Assembly: GCF_024752305.1 (NCBI RefSeq)
Contig: NZ_JANTHX010000004.1
Coordinates: 62,001-126,000, forward strand
From: Protaetiibacter mangrovi
GTDB lineage: Bacteria > Actinomycetota > Actinomycetes > Actinomycetales > Microbacteriaceae
Direction of reading: 5' to 3'
DNA: 64,000 bases
The translations under genes and the position numbers were made by a program. A model generated the notes under the pieces. It was not told the DNA's origin. It made no database searches and was given only the letters and a program-made list of their open reading frames with translations. Shown here one piece after another: positions 9,306 to 16,947 of the stretch (within the stretch, counting starts at the first letter, position 1; each line of letters opens with the position of its first letter).

Positions 9306-9317
9306 GGTGCGAGTGTA
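9306..9317 (-). promoter_or_regulatory. Leaderless promoter of SGNH hydrolase gene
   Basis: Minus strand: TACACT (9312-9317), 6 nt, then GTG at 9305. This is the TANNNT-N6-start arrangement. Confidence 0.5.
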
Positions 9318-9350
9318 GGTGAGCGCGGCTCGACGTATGCTGTGCCGCGC

Positions 9351-10229
9351 TCAGCCGCGGCCGGGCGTCGTCACGAGGATGCGGTTCGCCCACGGATCCT
9401 CGACCTCGACCGTGCGCCCGTCGTCGCGGGCCTCCACCCCGAAGTGCGCGAGGCGCTCGCCGAGCGCGCCCAGCTCGTCCTCGCTCGGCACCTCGATGTC
9501 GACGCGTCCGAGGCCGAGGGTCGGCTGCCGCCGCCCGGCGCCGCGCGAGTTCCACACGTTCATCGCCATGTGGTGGTGGTAGCCGCCGGCCGAGACGAAC
9601 ACCGCCTGGCCGGGGATCGCGATCGTCTCGTCGAAGCCGAGCCGGTCGACGTAGAAGGCGCGGGCGGTCTCGGTGTCGCCCACCGACAGGTGCACGTGGC
9701 CGACGCGCGCGTCGCCCGGCAGCGGGCCGGCCAGGCCCTCGTCGGTGAGGTGCTCGGCGAGGAAGCGGTTCGGGTCGAGGTAGATCGTGCCCATCTCGAT
9801 CGTGCCGTGCACCCAGCTCCATTGCGTGCGGTCGCGGTCCCAGTAGAGCTCGACGCCGTTGCCCTCCGGGTCGTCGAAGTAGAACGCGTTGCTCACGAGA
9901 TGATCGCTCGATCCGGTGAACGTGCCCGGATGCTTCTGCGCGACGGAGTACACGGCGGCGGCGAGCGCGGCCTGCGAGTCGAACAGGATCGCGGTGTGGA
10001 ACAGCCCCGCCTCGCGCGGACCGGCGTGCCGCAGCTCGGGGGTGTGCACGAGCACGACGACGGGCCGGGCGGCATCCGCGCGTCCGAGCACCACGCGAGG
10101 ACCGGATGCGTCGAGCACGTCGAGCCCGACCGCGTCGCGGTAGTAGCGCGTCATGCCGTCGAGGTCGGCGACGTTGAGCGTCACCGCGCCCATGGCGGTG
10201 TCGGAGGCGAAGCGCGTGGTGTCGGTCAT
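9351..10229 (-). CDS. VOC-superfamily dioxygenase, catechol-2,3-dioxygenase-like
   Basis: This 292-residue protein is built of two glyoxalase/extradiol modules. The first begins MGAVTLNVADLDGMTRYYRD and includes FHTAILF. The second begins VGHVHLSVGDTETARAFYVD, continues with GGYHHHMAMNVWNS, and ends with an acidic ligand region in VEVEDPWAN. The likely metal ligands are the second-module His in GHVHL, a His in YHHHM, and the Glu near the end. Length and order match the CatE/YfiE group of ring-cleaving dioxygenases. The natural substrate is unknown, and it may be detoxifying rather than catabolic since no aromatic pathway genes lie nearby. The ATG at 10229 is preceded by GAGGG. Confidence 0.82.
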   Translation of the reverse strand: MTDTTRFASDTAMGAVTLNVADLDGMTRYYRDAVGLDVLDASGPRVVLGRADAARPVVVLVHTPELRHAGPREAGLFHTAILFDSQAALAAAVYSVAQKHPGTFTGSSDHLVSNAFYFDDPEGNGVELYWDRDRTQWSWVHGTIEMGTIYLDPNRFLAEHLTDEGLAGPLPGDARVGHVHLSVGDTETARAFYVDRLGFDETIAIPGQAVFVSAGGYHHHMAMNVWNSRGAGRRQPTLGLGRVDIEVPSEDELGALGERLAHFGVEARDDGRTVEVEDPWANRILVTTPGRG

Positions 10230-10263
10230 GACACCCTCAACATACTTGATGCGACAACTATTC

Positions 10264-10400
10264 CGCAGCACTCGACGCTCCGCGGCCGCGGATGTCCGGT
10301 TCCGCGACGCATGCCCCCGCGTGCCGCCTGTCGGCGGCGCGCTCCCGCCAGTCCCGATGCCAGCGTCCCGGAACCGGACATCCGCACCCGCTTCGCTCGG
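10264..10400. repeat. Large intergenic hairpin with exchangeable stem (copy 1)
   Basis: The element begins AGCACTCGACGCTCCGCGG and ends ACCCGCTTCGCTCGGG. Its stem is GCGGATGTCCGGTTCCG paired with CGGAACCGGACATCCGC, 17 bp with no mismatch. The loop contains GCATGCCCCCGCG and GCGCGCTCCCGCC. A second copy at 38089-38217 conserves flanks and loop but has an unrelated 17-bp stem. It lies between two minus-strand genes (the dioxygenase and purC), downstream of purC. Confidence 0.85.
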
Positions 10401-10414
10401 GATGCGCTTTCGCG

Positions 10415-11305
10415 TCAGCGCGTGAGGCGCTCGATGAGCTCCCGGTAGCGGGCGGCGGTGCGCTCCACGATCTCGGGCGGCAGGGGTGGCGGGGTGCCGG
10501 TCTTGTCCCAGTGCGACGCGAGCCAGTCGCGCACGATCTGCTTGTCGAAGCTGTCGAGCCGGTGCTCGCCGCCGGCGGCGTAGAGCTCGGCGTCCCAGTA
10601 GCGCGAGGAGTCGGAGGTGAGCACCTCGTCGGCGAGCGTGATCTCGCCGGTCTGGGGGTCGCGTCCGAACTCGAACTTGGTGTCGGCGAGGATCACCCCG
10701 CGCGCCTCCGCGATCGCCGAGGCGGAGGCGAACACGGCGAGGCTCAGCGCGCGGATCGCCGTCGCATCCGCTTCGCCCACGAGGTCGACCGTGCGCTCGA
10801 AGGTGATGTTCTCGTCGTGCTCGCCCATGGGCGCCTTGTAGGCGGGGGTGTAGATCGGCTCCGGCAGCCGGTCGCCGTTCGCGAGGCCCGCGGGCAGCGG
10901 GATGCCGCACACCGACTGCGACTCCTGGTACTCGGCCCACCCCGAGCCCACGAGGTAGCCGCGCACGACCGCCTCGATGGGGAACATGTCGAGCCGCTTC
11001 ACGAGCATCGCCCGCTCGGCCACGTCGGGCGGCAGCGGAGACGACAGCGCGGCGAGGCCGCCCGCGGTCTGCTCGACCAGGTGGTTCGGCACGTCGAGCT
11101 GCCCGAACCACCACAGGCTCAGCGTCGTCAGCAGCGCGCCCTTGCCCGGGATGCCCGGGTCGAGCACGTGGTCGAACGCACTCACCCGGTCGGATGCGAC
11201 GACGAGCGCGCGGCCGGGCTCCGCATCCGAGAGGTACAGATCACGCACCTTGCCGGAGTACTCGTGTCGCCAGCGCAGCGCCTCGAGCCGGGCGTCGGCG
11301 CTCAT
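10415..11305 (-). CDS. purC: Phosphoribosylaminoimidazole-succinocarboxamide synthase
   Basis: This 296-residue SAICAR synthetase joins aspartate to CAIR with ATP. The start LRWRHEYSGKVRDLY, the segment VVASDRVSAFDHVLDPGIPGKG, the motif EAVVRGYLVGSGW, and ADTKFEFGRD are classic PurC signatures in the expected order. The ATG at 11305 overlaps the TGA of purD as ATGA, so purD-purC is one coupled operon. Downstream lies the variable-stem hairpin element, which could serve as its 3' end. Confidence 0.97.
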   Translation of the reverse strand: MSADARLEALRWRHEYSGKVRDLYLSDAEPGRALVVASDRVSAFDHVLDPGIPGKGALLTTLSLWWFGQLDVPNHLVEQTAGGLAALSSPLPPDVAERAMLVKRLDMFPIEAVVRGYLVGSGWAEYQESQSVCGIPLPAGLANGDRLPEPIYTPAYKAPMGEHDENITFERTVDLVGEADATAIRALSLAVFASASAIAEARGVILADTKFEFGRDPQTGEITLADEVLTSDSSRYWDAELYAAGGEHRLDSFDKQIVRDWLASHWDKTGTPPPLPPEIVERTAARYRELIERLTR

Positions 11306-12570
11306 CGCGCGACCCTCTCCGCGATGTCGTGGCGGTACTGCCCGCCCTCGAGGCGGATGCGGCCGAGCGCCTCGTAGGTGGCCTCGCGTGCGGCGGCGAA
11401 ACCGTCGCCGCGGCCGACGACGCCGAGCACCCGCCCCCCGGTCGCGATGAACCGACCGTCGGCGAGCGCGGTGCCCGCGTGCAGGATCGTGACGCCCGGC
11501 ACCTCGGCCGCCTCGGCGAGCCCGGTGATCTCGCGTCCCGTGATCGGGTTCTCGGGGTAGCCCTCGCTCGCGAGCACCACCACGACGGCCGCCTCGTCGG
11601 TGAAGGTCGGATACGGCATCCGCCCGAGCGTTCCGGTGGCCGCCGCGAGCAGCAGCTGCGACAGCGGGGTGGCGAGCCGGGGCAGCACCACCTGGGTCTC
11701 GGGGTCGCCGAAGCGCGCGTTGAACTCGATCACCCGGATGCCGGCGTCGGTGAGGATGAGGCCGCAGTAGAGCAGGCCGACGAACGGCGTGCCCTCCGCC
11801 TCGAGCGCGCGGACGGTGGGCAGGGCGATGGTGTCGAGCACCTCGTCGACGAACGCCGCCTCGGCAACCCAGCGGTCGGCGATCCACGGCAGCGGCGAGT
11901 AGGCGCCCATGCCGCCGGTGTTCGGCCCGGCGTCGCCGTCGAAGGCGCGCTTGTAGTCCTGGGCGGGGCTGAGCGGCACGACGTCGTGGCCGTCGGCGAG
12001 GAAGAACAGCGACACCTCCTGCCCGTCGAGGAACTCCTCGACGAGCACGGGGCCGTGCTGCAGGTAGTACTCGGCGTGGGCGACCGCGGCGTCGCGATCG
12101 TCGGTGACGAGCACGCCCTTGCCGGCTGCGAGACCGTCGGCCTTGACGACGTGCGGGGCGCCGAGCTCGTCGAGCGCCGCCGTGAGCTCGTCGAGCGTCG
12201 CGGCGCGCACCGCCCGGCCTGTGGGCACCTGCGCCTGCTCCATGATGCGCTTCGCGAACGCCTTCGACCCCTCGAGCGCGGCCGCCGCCTTTCCGGGACC
12301 GAACACCGGAACGCCCTTGGCGCGCAGCGCATCCGCGACGCCCGCGACGAGCGGCGCCTCGGGGCCGATCACGACGAGCTCGATGCCGTAGTCGAGGGCG
12401 TACTGGGTGACGACCTTGCCGTTGCTCGGGTCGAGCACGACCGTCTCGACGCGTGCCGCGATGCCCGCGTTGCCGGGGGCCGCCGTGATCTCGTGTGCGG
12501 CGTCCTCGGCGAGGAGCGCTTCGACGATGGCGTGCTCGCGGGCACCGGATCCGAGGACGAGGATCTTCAC
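11302..12570 (-). CDS. purD: Phosphoribosylamine--glycine ligase (GAR synthetase)
   Basis: This 422-residue ATP-grasp ligase performs the second step of purine synthesis. MKILVLGSGAREHAIVEAL is the N-terminal nucleotide-binding signature. HVVKADGLAAGKGVLV is an ATP-grasp lid strand, and NTGGMGAYSPLPW together with EFNARFGDPE are family hallmarks of the active site. The GTG at 12570 is 6 nt after TAGCCT, a leaderless arrangement, unlike purL, purS and purF, which have leaders. It is first in the purD-purC operon. Confidence 0.97.
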   Translation of the reverse strand: MKILVLGSGAREHAIVEALLAEDAAHEITAAPGNAGIAARVETVVLDPSNGKVVTQYALDYGIELVVIGPEAPLVAGVADALRAKGVPVFGPGKAAAALEGSKAFAKRIMEQAQVPTGRAVRAATLDELTAALDELGAPHVVKADGLAAGKGVLVTDDRDAAVAHAEYYLQHGPVLVEEFLDGQEVSLFFLADGHDVVPLSPAQDYKRAFDGDAGPNTGGMGAYSPLPWIADRWVAEAAFVDEVLDTIALPTVRALEAEGTPFVGLLYCGLILTDAGIRVIEFNARFGDPETQVVLPRLATPLSQLLLAAATGTLGRMPYPTFTDEAAVVVVLASEGYPENPITGREITGLAEAAEVPGVTILHAGTALADGRFIATGGRVLGVVGRGDGFAAAREATYEALGRIRLEGGQYRHDIAERVAR

Positions 12571-12582
12571 CCGGACAGGCTA
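12571..12582 (-). promoter_or_regulatory. Leaderless promoter of purDC
   Basis: Minus strand: TAGCCT (12577-12582), spacer GTCCGG, then GTG at 12570. It has no purine leader motif. Confidence 0.5.
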
Positions 12583-12642
12583 CCCGCCCGACGGCGCCCC
12601 GCCGGGGCCGGTCCGCCATCCGCTTCACGAAACCGCCGGCAT

Positions 12643-12767
12643 CCCGAATCAAGGAGTCGAGCAACCCGAATCAAGGACTCGGTGTGGCGGATGTTGCTGC
12701 GGTGCGGGGTGAGGTCGGATTCCGGATGCTGTTCCTTGATTCGGGTTGCCGGGTTCCTTGATTCGGG
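12643..12767. repeat. Intergenic element, word CCCGAATCAAGGA in four copies
   Basis: CCCGAATCAAGGA occurs at 12643-12655 and 12665-12677. Its exact inverse TCCTTGATTCGGG occurs at 12733-12745 and 12755-12767. The order is two direct copies, a 55-nt centre, then two inverted copies, which can fold into a long stem. It lies in the divergent gap between purD and the SCP-like gene, where no 3' ends exist, so a terminator role does not explain it. Confidence 0.9.
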
Positions 12768-12803
12768 AGGCCGGTGCGCGCCGCCGCGACCCGCGTCCCG
12801 CGG

Positions 12804-12815
12804 TAGCGTCGAGGC
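12804..12815 (+). promoter_or_regulatory. Leaderless promoter of the SCP-like gene
   Basis: TAGCGT (12804-12809), spacer CGAGGC, GTG at 12816. This supports that start over the GTG two codons later. Confidence 0.5.
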
Positions 12816-13178
12816 GTGGCGGTGAGGCGGCGGATCGACGCGGATGCGGGGCGCGCCGCCGTGCGCGCCTGGCAGGGCGGAGCAGACGATCGCACCACGG
12901 TCGCGACGGCTGTGCGGTACCTGCTCGAGCAGCTCGCGACCGACCACGAGGGCAACTCCGTCGAGGTGCGCGTGCCGCCGTTCGGGGCGACGCAGGCGAT
13001 CGAGGGCCCCCGCCACACCCGCGGCACACCCCCCAACGTGGTCGAGACGGATGCGCAGACCTGGCTCGGGCTCGCCACCGGGCGGCTCGACTGGGTGACG
13101 GCGCTCGCCGACGCGCGCGTCTCCGCATCCGGCACCCGCGCCGACCTCGCCCCGGTGCTGCCCGTCCGCTGGGAGTAG
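12816..13178 (+). CDS. Sterol-carrier-like small protein (bacterial SCP ortholog type)
   Basis: This 120-residue cytosolic protein resembles the actinobacterial sterol carrier family (SCP_3-like). The segments VEVRVPPFGATQAIEGPRHT and TPPNVVETDAQTWLGLATG, followed by a tryptophan and WVTALADARVSASGTRADL, are the recurrent features I recall for it. Members are usually encoded near purine genes such as purF or purM in actinobacteria, and this one sits next to purD. The biochemical role is unknown; the fold suggests a lipid-like or other hydrophobic ligand. A GTG at 12822 with better ribosome-binding spacing is an alternative start. Confidence 0.75.
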   Translation: MAVRRRIDADAGRAAVRAWQGGADDRTTVATAVRYLLEQLATDHEGNSVEVRVPPFGATQAIEGPRHTRGTPPNVVETDAQTWLGLATGRLDWVTALADARVSASGTRADLAPVLPVRWE

Positions 13179-13188
13179 TGCCCGCGTC

Positions 13189-13284
13189 CGTTCGGCGGGA
13201 GCAGCCGCACCATCGGCGGGAGAACCGGATGGCGCGGGCGACACAGCGCGCACGCGGCGGGAGCAACTTCCCCCGCCGTGTGCC
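13189..13284. repeat. Intergenic repeat, word GGCGGGAGCAA (copy A)
   Basis: It contains GGCGGGAG at 13193, 13214 and 13256 and the inverse (T)CCCCCGCCG near 13269. The reverse complement aligns closely over its length to 48066-48162. The two copies are in opposite orientation on the map, one between co-directional genes and one between convergent genes. Confidence 0.85.
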
Positions 13285-13337
13285 CGGTTCTGCGCCCGCG
13301 CTCACCTCGCCCGGGCGTGCCCTCAGCCGCGGTGCGC

Positions 13338-13349
13338 GACAATGGAGGG
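13338..13349 (+). promoter_or_regulatory. Leaderless promoter of the small membrane protein gene
   Basis: GACAAT (13338-13343), spacer GGAGGG, GTG at 13350. The GGAGGG lies too close to the start to be a normal ribosome binding site. Confidence 0.45.
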
Positions 13350-13664
13350 GTGAGCGAGCCCGAGACCCCCGCCGGCGAGGAGCAGCCGCTGCCGACCGAC
13401 GTGCAGCAGGTCAGCATCCGCCGTGCCCCCAAGTTCGGCGTCTTCATCGCGCTCGGCGCCGTGCTCGGCGCCCTCGTCACGCTCATCCTCACGAGCCTCT
13501 ACCCCGCCGACCCGAACATCGGCTTCACGGCGAGCTACGCGTACTTCCTCGTCTACGGCATCCCCGCCGGCGTGGTGCTCGGCGGTCTCGTCGGCCTCGC
13601 GTTCGACCGCCGCAGCCGCCGCCGCGCCCGGACGGTCGAGGCACAGCACCAGCGCGTCGACTGA
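13350..13664 (+). CDS. Small two-span membrane protein, unknown function
   Basis: This 104-residue protein has a polar N-terminus (SEPETPAGEEQPL), a first span around residues 30-50 (FIALGAVLGALVTLILTSLY) and a second around 62-84 (YAYFLVYGIPAGVVLGGLVG). It ends with a very basic tail RRSRRRARTVEAQ. Two spans with a charged tail are typical of small actinobacterial membrane proteins found near purF, but I do not recognise a function. The GTG at 13350 is preceded directly by a -10-like box. The next gene begins 8 nt after its stop, so the two are probably one transcript. Confidence 0.8.
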   Translation: MSEPETPAGEEQPLPTDVQQVSIRRAPKFGVFIALGAVLGALVTLILTSLYPADPNIGFTASYAYFLVYGIPAGVVLGGLVGLAFDRRSRRRARTVEAQHQRVD

Positions 13665-13672
13665 GGTCGGCC

Positions 13673-14206
13673 GTGCCGTCTCCGCAGTCCCTCGACGAGG
13701 GAGACCGTCGGCTACTCGCGGCGTGGGCGGCGGACTGCGCCGAGCGCGTGCTGCCGCTGTTCGAGCGGGAGGCGCCGGACGACGGTCGCCCACGGGATGC
13801 GATCGCCCGGACGCGCGCCTACGCCCGGGGTGAACTCACGACGGCCGGCGAGATCCGCCGCCGCTTCGTCGCCGGCAGGGCGGCGGCCGTCGTCGCGTCC
13901 GCGCCGGCCGTCGCGTCCGCGCGATCCGCCGCCCACGCTTCCGGCGTCGCCCACATGGGCGCGCACGCGCTGGGCGCCGCCGGATACGCGGTCGCCGCGG
14001 TCGCCGCCGATCGACCCGACGCCGTCGCCGCCGAGCTCGACTGGCAGGTGCAGCGCATGTCCCTGGAGGTGCGGGCCGCCCTCCGCCTGCTGCCCGCGCT
14101 CGGGTCGGATGCGGCGGGGCCCCTCCAGGCCGGCGGCCTGCTCGCCCGCGGCGCGGTCGGGTCGGCGATCACCGCGATCCAGGCACGTCTCGCCGCCGAG
14201 GACTGA
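13673..14206 (+). CDS. Imm-5-like/helical protein of unknown function
   Basis: This 177-residue alanine-rich helical protein contains LLAAWAADCAERVLPLFERE early and HASGVAHMGAHALGAAGYAVAAVA in the middle. Both recall the Imm-5-like putative immunity protein family (often mislabelled exonuclease SbcC). The family assignment is from memory of these two segments and is moderate. No toxin gene is adjacent, so an immunity role is not supported by context. The GTG at 13673 has GAGG six nt upstream and follows the preceding gene by 8 nt. Confidence 0.65.
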   Translation: MPSPQSLDEGDRRLLAAWAADCAERVLPLFEREAPDDGRPRDAIARTRAYARGELTTAGEIRRRFVAGRAAAVVASAPAVASARSAAHASGVAHMGAHALGAAGYAVAAVAADRPDAVAAELDWQVQRMSLEVRAALRLLPALGSDAAGPLQAGGLLARGAVGSAITAIQARLAAED

Positions 14207-14295
14207 CCCGTCGGCCGGCTCCTCTCGAGACCGATGGTCGACGAATCCGTCCCGTCCCCCGTTCGAGAGACTGTCGAGGCCCCGCGGGTCACGGT

Positions 14296-14307
14296 TAGCG
14301 TCCAGAG
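14296..14307 (+). promoter_or_regulatory. Leaderless promoter of the YcxB-like gene
   Basis: TAGCGT (14296-14301), spacer CCAGAG, GTG at 14308. Confidence 0.5.
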
Positions 14308-15324
14308 GTGAGCGCCGGAGCAGGAGCAGCCGACGCGGACCCCGTCGCCGCCGCGAGACCCATCCATCTGGAGTGGGTGGTCGACCCCGGCTACGAGCGC
14401 CGCCGGGTGCGATGGCGCGTGCGCTACGCCGCGTCCTCGATTCTGGTCGCGCTCCCGATCCGCCTGCTGCTCGCCGTCGTCATCGTCGGCTTCGCGGTTC
14501 GGCTGGCGGGCAGCTGGGCGACGCTGGTGCCGTGCTTCCTGGCGGTCGTCCTGCTCTGCGAGCCGTTCGCGGGCCTCCTGACGACGATGGCGCGCGAGCG
14601 GAGGGTCAGTCGACTGCGCTACCCGTCCGGCGCCCGTCTCACGGCCAGCTACGACCACAGCCATCTCGTGCTGTGGGGGCCGATGGAGGAGCACCTGCTC
14701 CCGTACGCGGCGATCCGACGCATCGTCGAGGTCCGGGGATTCGTCGTCGTCTTCCGACAGCTAGGCATGCCCTTCATCGTCCCCGTCGAGCTCTTCTCGC
14801 GACCGGCGCAGAATCTGGTGGCCGGGCGGATCGGTCGGGTGCCCCCGGTGCAGATCCCCGCGACGGAGTTCACCCATCATTTCGTCACCGACTCCCGATA
14901 CGCGCGGACCACCGTGCGCCGTGCCGTGCTGCGCAACATCGCGCGCCCCGAATGGTGGGTCCCGCAGGCGATCGCCGCGGCGATCGCGTTGGGGATGGTC
15001 GTCGGGGGGCTGCCGCTGGTCGGACTCGTCGCCGCGGGCTTCGTCGCGGTCAGGTGCGTGCCCATCATGAACACCCTGGATGCGTGGAGGCCCCTCGTGG
15101 GGAGGGAGACGCACGCTCGCTTCGACGAGGACGGATTGGTCTATGCGGAGGGGCTGGAGTCGGGGAAGACCGATTACGCCTTCTTCGACCGGGTGAACGT
15201 GCTTCCTGCGCTCGTCGAGCTTCGCGCGGCCGATGACGGCAGCTGGTGGCAGTATCCGCGTGCGGTCTTCCCGTACGGCGCTCTCGAGTACTTCGGTCGC
15301 CCCGGACCGACGCCTCTCAGCTGA
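14308..15324 (+). CDS. Membrane protein with two YcxB-like modules
   Basis: This 338-residue protein has two similar halves. Each has a pair of hydrophobic spans (about 48-95 and 220-250) followed by a soluble beta-rich module. The first module reads GARLTASYDHSHLVLWGP..LPYAAIRRIVEV, the second ETHARFDEDGLVYAEGLE..YAFFDRVNVLP. Both match the pattern of YcxB-like C-terminal domains, which are of unknown function. The duplication suggests an ancestral single unit fused to itself. Its TGA overlaps the end of purF: the two stop codons form the palindrome TCAGCTGA (15317-15324). Confidence 0.7.
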   Translation: MSAGAGAADADPVAAARPIHLEWVVDPGYERRRVRWRVRYAASSILVALPIRLLLAVVIVGFAVRLAGSWATLVPCFLAVVLLCEPFAGLLTTMARERRVSRLRYPSGARLTASYDHSHLVLWGPMEEHLLPYAAIRRIVEVRGFVVVFRQLGMPFIVPVELFSRPAQNLVAGRIGRVPPVQIPATEFTHHFVTDSRYARTTVRRAVLRNIARPEWWVPQAIAAAIALGMVVGGLPLVGLVAAGFVAVRCVPIMNTLDAWRPLVGRETHARFDEDGLVYAEGLESGKTDYAFFDRVNVLPALVELRAADDGSWWQYPRAVFPYGALEYFGRPGPTPLS

Positions 15325-16774
15325 GCTGGTTCGCCTCGACCCAGTCGAGGTATTCGGGCGTCACCGTGCCGGTGACGTACTCGCCCGTGAAGCAGCTCAT
15401 CTCGAGGTCGGTGATCGTCGAGCCCTCGAGGATCGCCGACTTCATGTCCTCGACCTCCTGGTAGATGAGGTAGTCGGCGCCGAGGGCGGTCGCGATCTCG
15501 GGGATCTTGCGCCCGGATGCGATGAGCTCGCGACGGGTGGGCATGTTGATGCCGTACACGTGCGGATACCGCACCGGCGGCGCCGCCGAGGTGAAGGTCA
15601 CCGAGTTGGCGCCGGCGATCCGCGCCATGTCGACGATCTCCTTCGAGGTGGTGCCGCGCACGATCGAGTCGTCGACGATGAGCACGTTCTTGCCGCGGAA
15701 CTCGGAGCTCATCGCGTTGAGCTTCTGCTTGACGCTCTTCGTGCGCTGCTCCTGCCCGGGCATGATGAAGGTGCGACCGACGTAACGGTTCTTGTAGAAG
15801 CCCTCGCGGTACTCGATGCCGAGCTTGCGGGCCACCTGCATCGCGGCGGGGCGCGACGAGTCGGGGATCGGCATGACGACGTCGATCGCACCCGACGGGG
15901 TGTACTGCGCGATCGTGTCGGCGAGGCGGTCGCCGAGCCGCAGTCGCGCGTCGTACACCGAGATGCCGTTCATGATCGAGTCGGGGCGCGCGAGGTAGAC
16001 GTACTCGAACGAGCACGGGATGAGGCGCGGATTCTTCGCGCACTGCCGCGCGAACATCTCCCCCGACCGGGTGATGAAGATCGCCTCGCCGGGTGCGACA
16101 TCCCGCACCACCTCGTAGCCGCCGTGCTCGAGCACGAGAGACTCCGACGCGACGACCCACTCCTCGCCGACCAGCCCCGCGGAGCGCCGGCCCAGGATGA
16201 GCGGACGGATGCCGAACGGGTCGCGGAACGCGAGCAGCCCCTGGCCGGCGATGAGCGCGATCGCCGCGTACGAGCCCTCGACGCGTTCGTGCAGCGTCTC
16301 GATGGCGTCGAACACCTGGTCGGGGTCGAGGTCGGTGCCGCGGATCTGCGACTGCAGCTCGTTGGCGAGCACGTTCACCAGCAGCTCCGTGTCGGAGTTG
16401 GTGTTGAGGTGCCGGCGGTCGGTGTGGAAGAGCTCCTCGGTGAGCTCTCGGGTGTTGGTGAGGTTGCCGTTGTGCACGAGCACGATGCCGTAGGGCGCGT
16501 TCACGTAGAACGGCTGCGCCTCCTGCTCCTTCGACGCGTCGCCGCGCGTCGCGTAGCGCACGTGCCCGAGGCCCATGGTGCCGAGGAGGCTGCGCATGTC
16601 GCGCGTGCGGTACGCCTCGCGCACCTGCCCCTTGGCCTTGAACATGTGGATGATCGAGCCCTCGGAGGTCGCGATGCCCGTGGAGTCCTGGCCGCGGTGC
16701 TGCAGGAGGGACAGGCTGTCGTAGACCTGCTGGTTGACGGGGCTCGATGAGACGATGCCGACGATGCCGCACAT
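15317..16774 (-). CDS. purF: Amidophosphoribosyltransferase
   Basis: This 485-residue enzyme is the committed step of purine synthesis, making phosphoribosylamine from PRPP and glutamine. MCGIVGIV places the catalytic cysteine directly after the initiator methionine, so there is no propeptide as in the B. subtilis type. LLQHRGQDSTGIA and HNGNLTN mark the glutaminase domain. VLIVDDSIVRGTTS is the PRPP loop in the C-terminal phosphoribosyltransferase domain. The ATG at 16774 is fixed by the required Cys2; AGGAG lies upstream. A leader of about 45 nt carries the purine leader motif. Confidence 0.97.
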   Translation of the reverse strand: MCGIVGIVSSSPVNQQVYDSLSLLQHRGQDSTGIATSEGSIIHMFKAKGQVREAYRTRDMRSLLGTMGLGHVRYATRGDASKEQEAQPFYVNAPYGIVLVHNGNLTNTRELTEELFHTDRRHLNTNSDTELLVNVLANELQSQIRGTDLDPDQVFDAIETLHERVEGSYAAIALIAGQGLLAFRDPFGIRPLILGRRSAGLVGEEWVVASESLVLEHGGYEVVRDVAPGEAIFITRSGEMFARQCAKNPRLIPCSFEYVYLARPDSIMNGISVYDARLRLGDRLADTIAQYTPSGAIDVVMPIPDSSRPAAMQVARKLGIEYREGFYKNRYVGRTFIMPGQEQRTKSVKQKLNAMSSEFRGKNVLIVDDSIVRGTTSKEIVDMARIAGANSVTFTSAAPPVRYPHVYGINMPTRRELIASGRKIPEIATALGADYLIYQEVEDMKSAILEGSTITDLEMSCFTGEYVTGTVTPEYLDWVEANQLS

Positions 16775-16815
16775 GCTGCGGGCTGCTCCTGGGGTTCGTG
16801 GGGCGCGCACCGGAT

Positions 16816-16832
16816 GAGTACGCCCCATCCTC
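16816..16832 (-). promoter_or_regulatory. purF promoter and purine leader motif variant
   Basis: Minus strand: GAGGAT (16827-16832) followed by GGGGCGTACTC. This compares with GGGGCGTTCCC at purL and purS, in the same position relative to the -10 box. Confidence 0.45.
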
Positions 16833-16907
16833 CCACACGGATGCCGCATGCCGTCCGGGTGCTCCGCGGGCCCCGCCCGGGCCGGAGTTGCGCGAAAGGG
16901 CAAGAGG

Positions 16908-16927
16908 TATAATATCCTACGCGTAGG
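16908..16927 (+). promoter_or_regulatory. Promoter and operator of the nucleoside-salvage block
   Basis: TATAAT (16908-16913), a rare full consensus -10 in this window, is followed by the perfect 12-bp palindrome CCTACGCGTAGG (16916-16927). The palindrome would cover the transcription start. GGAG precedes the ATG at 16948. The likely binder is the GntR/UTRA regulator encoded at the end of the block, but this is inference. Confidence 0.65.
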
Positions 16928-16947
16928 TCGGACAAAGGAGTTCCCGG

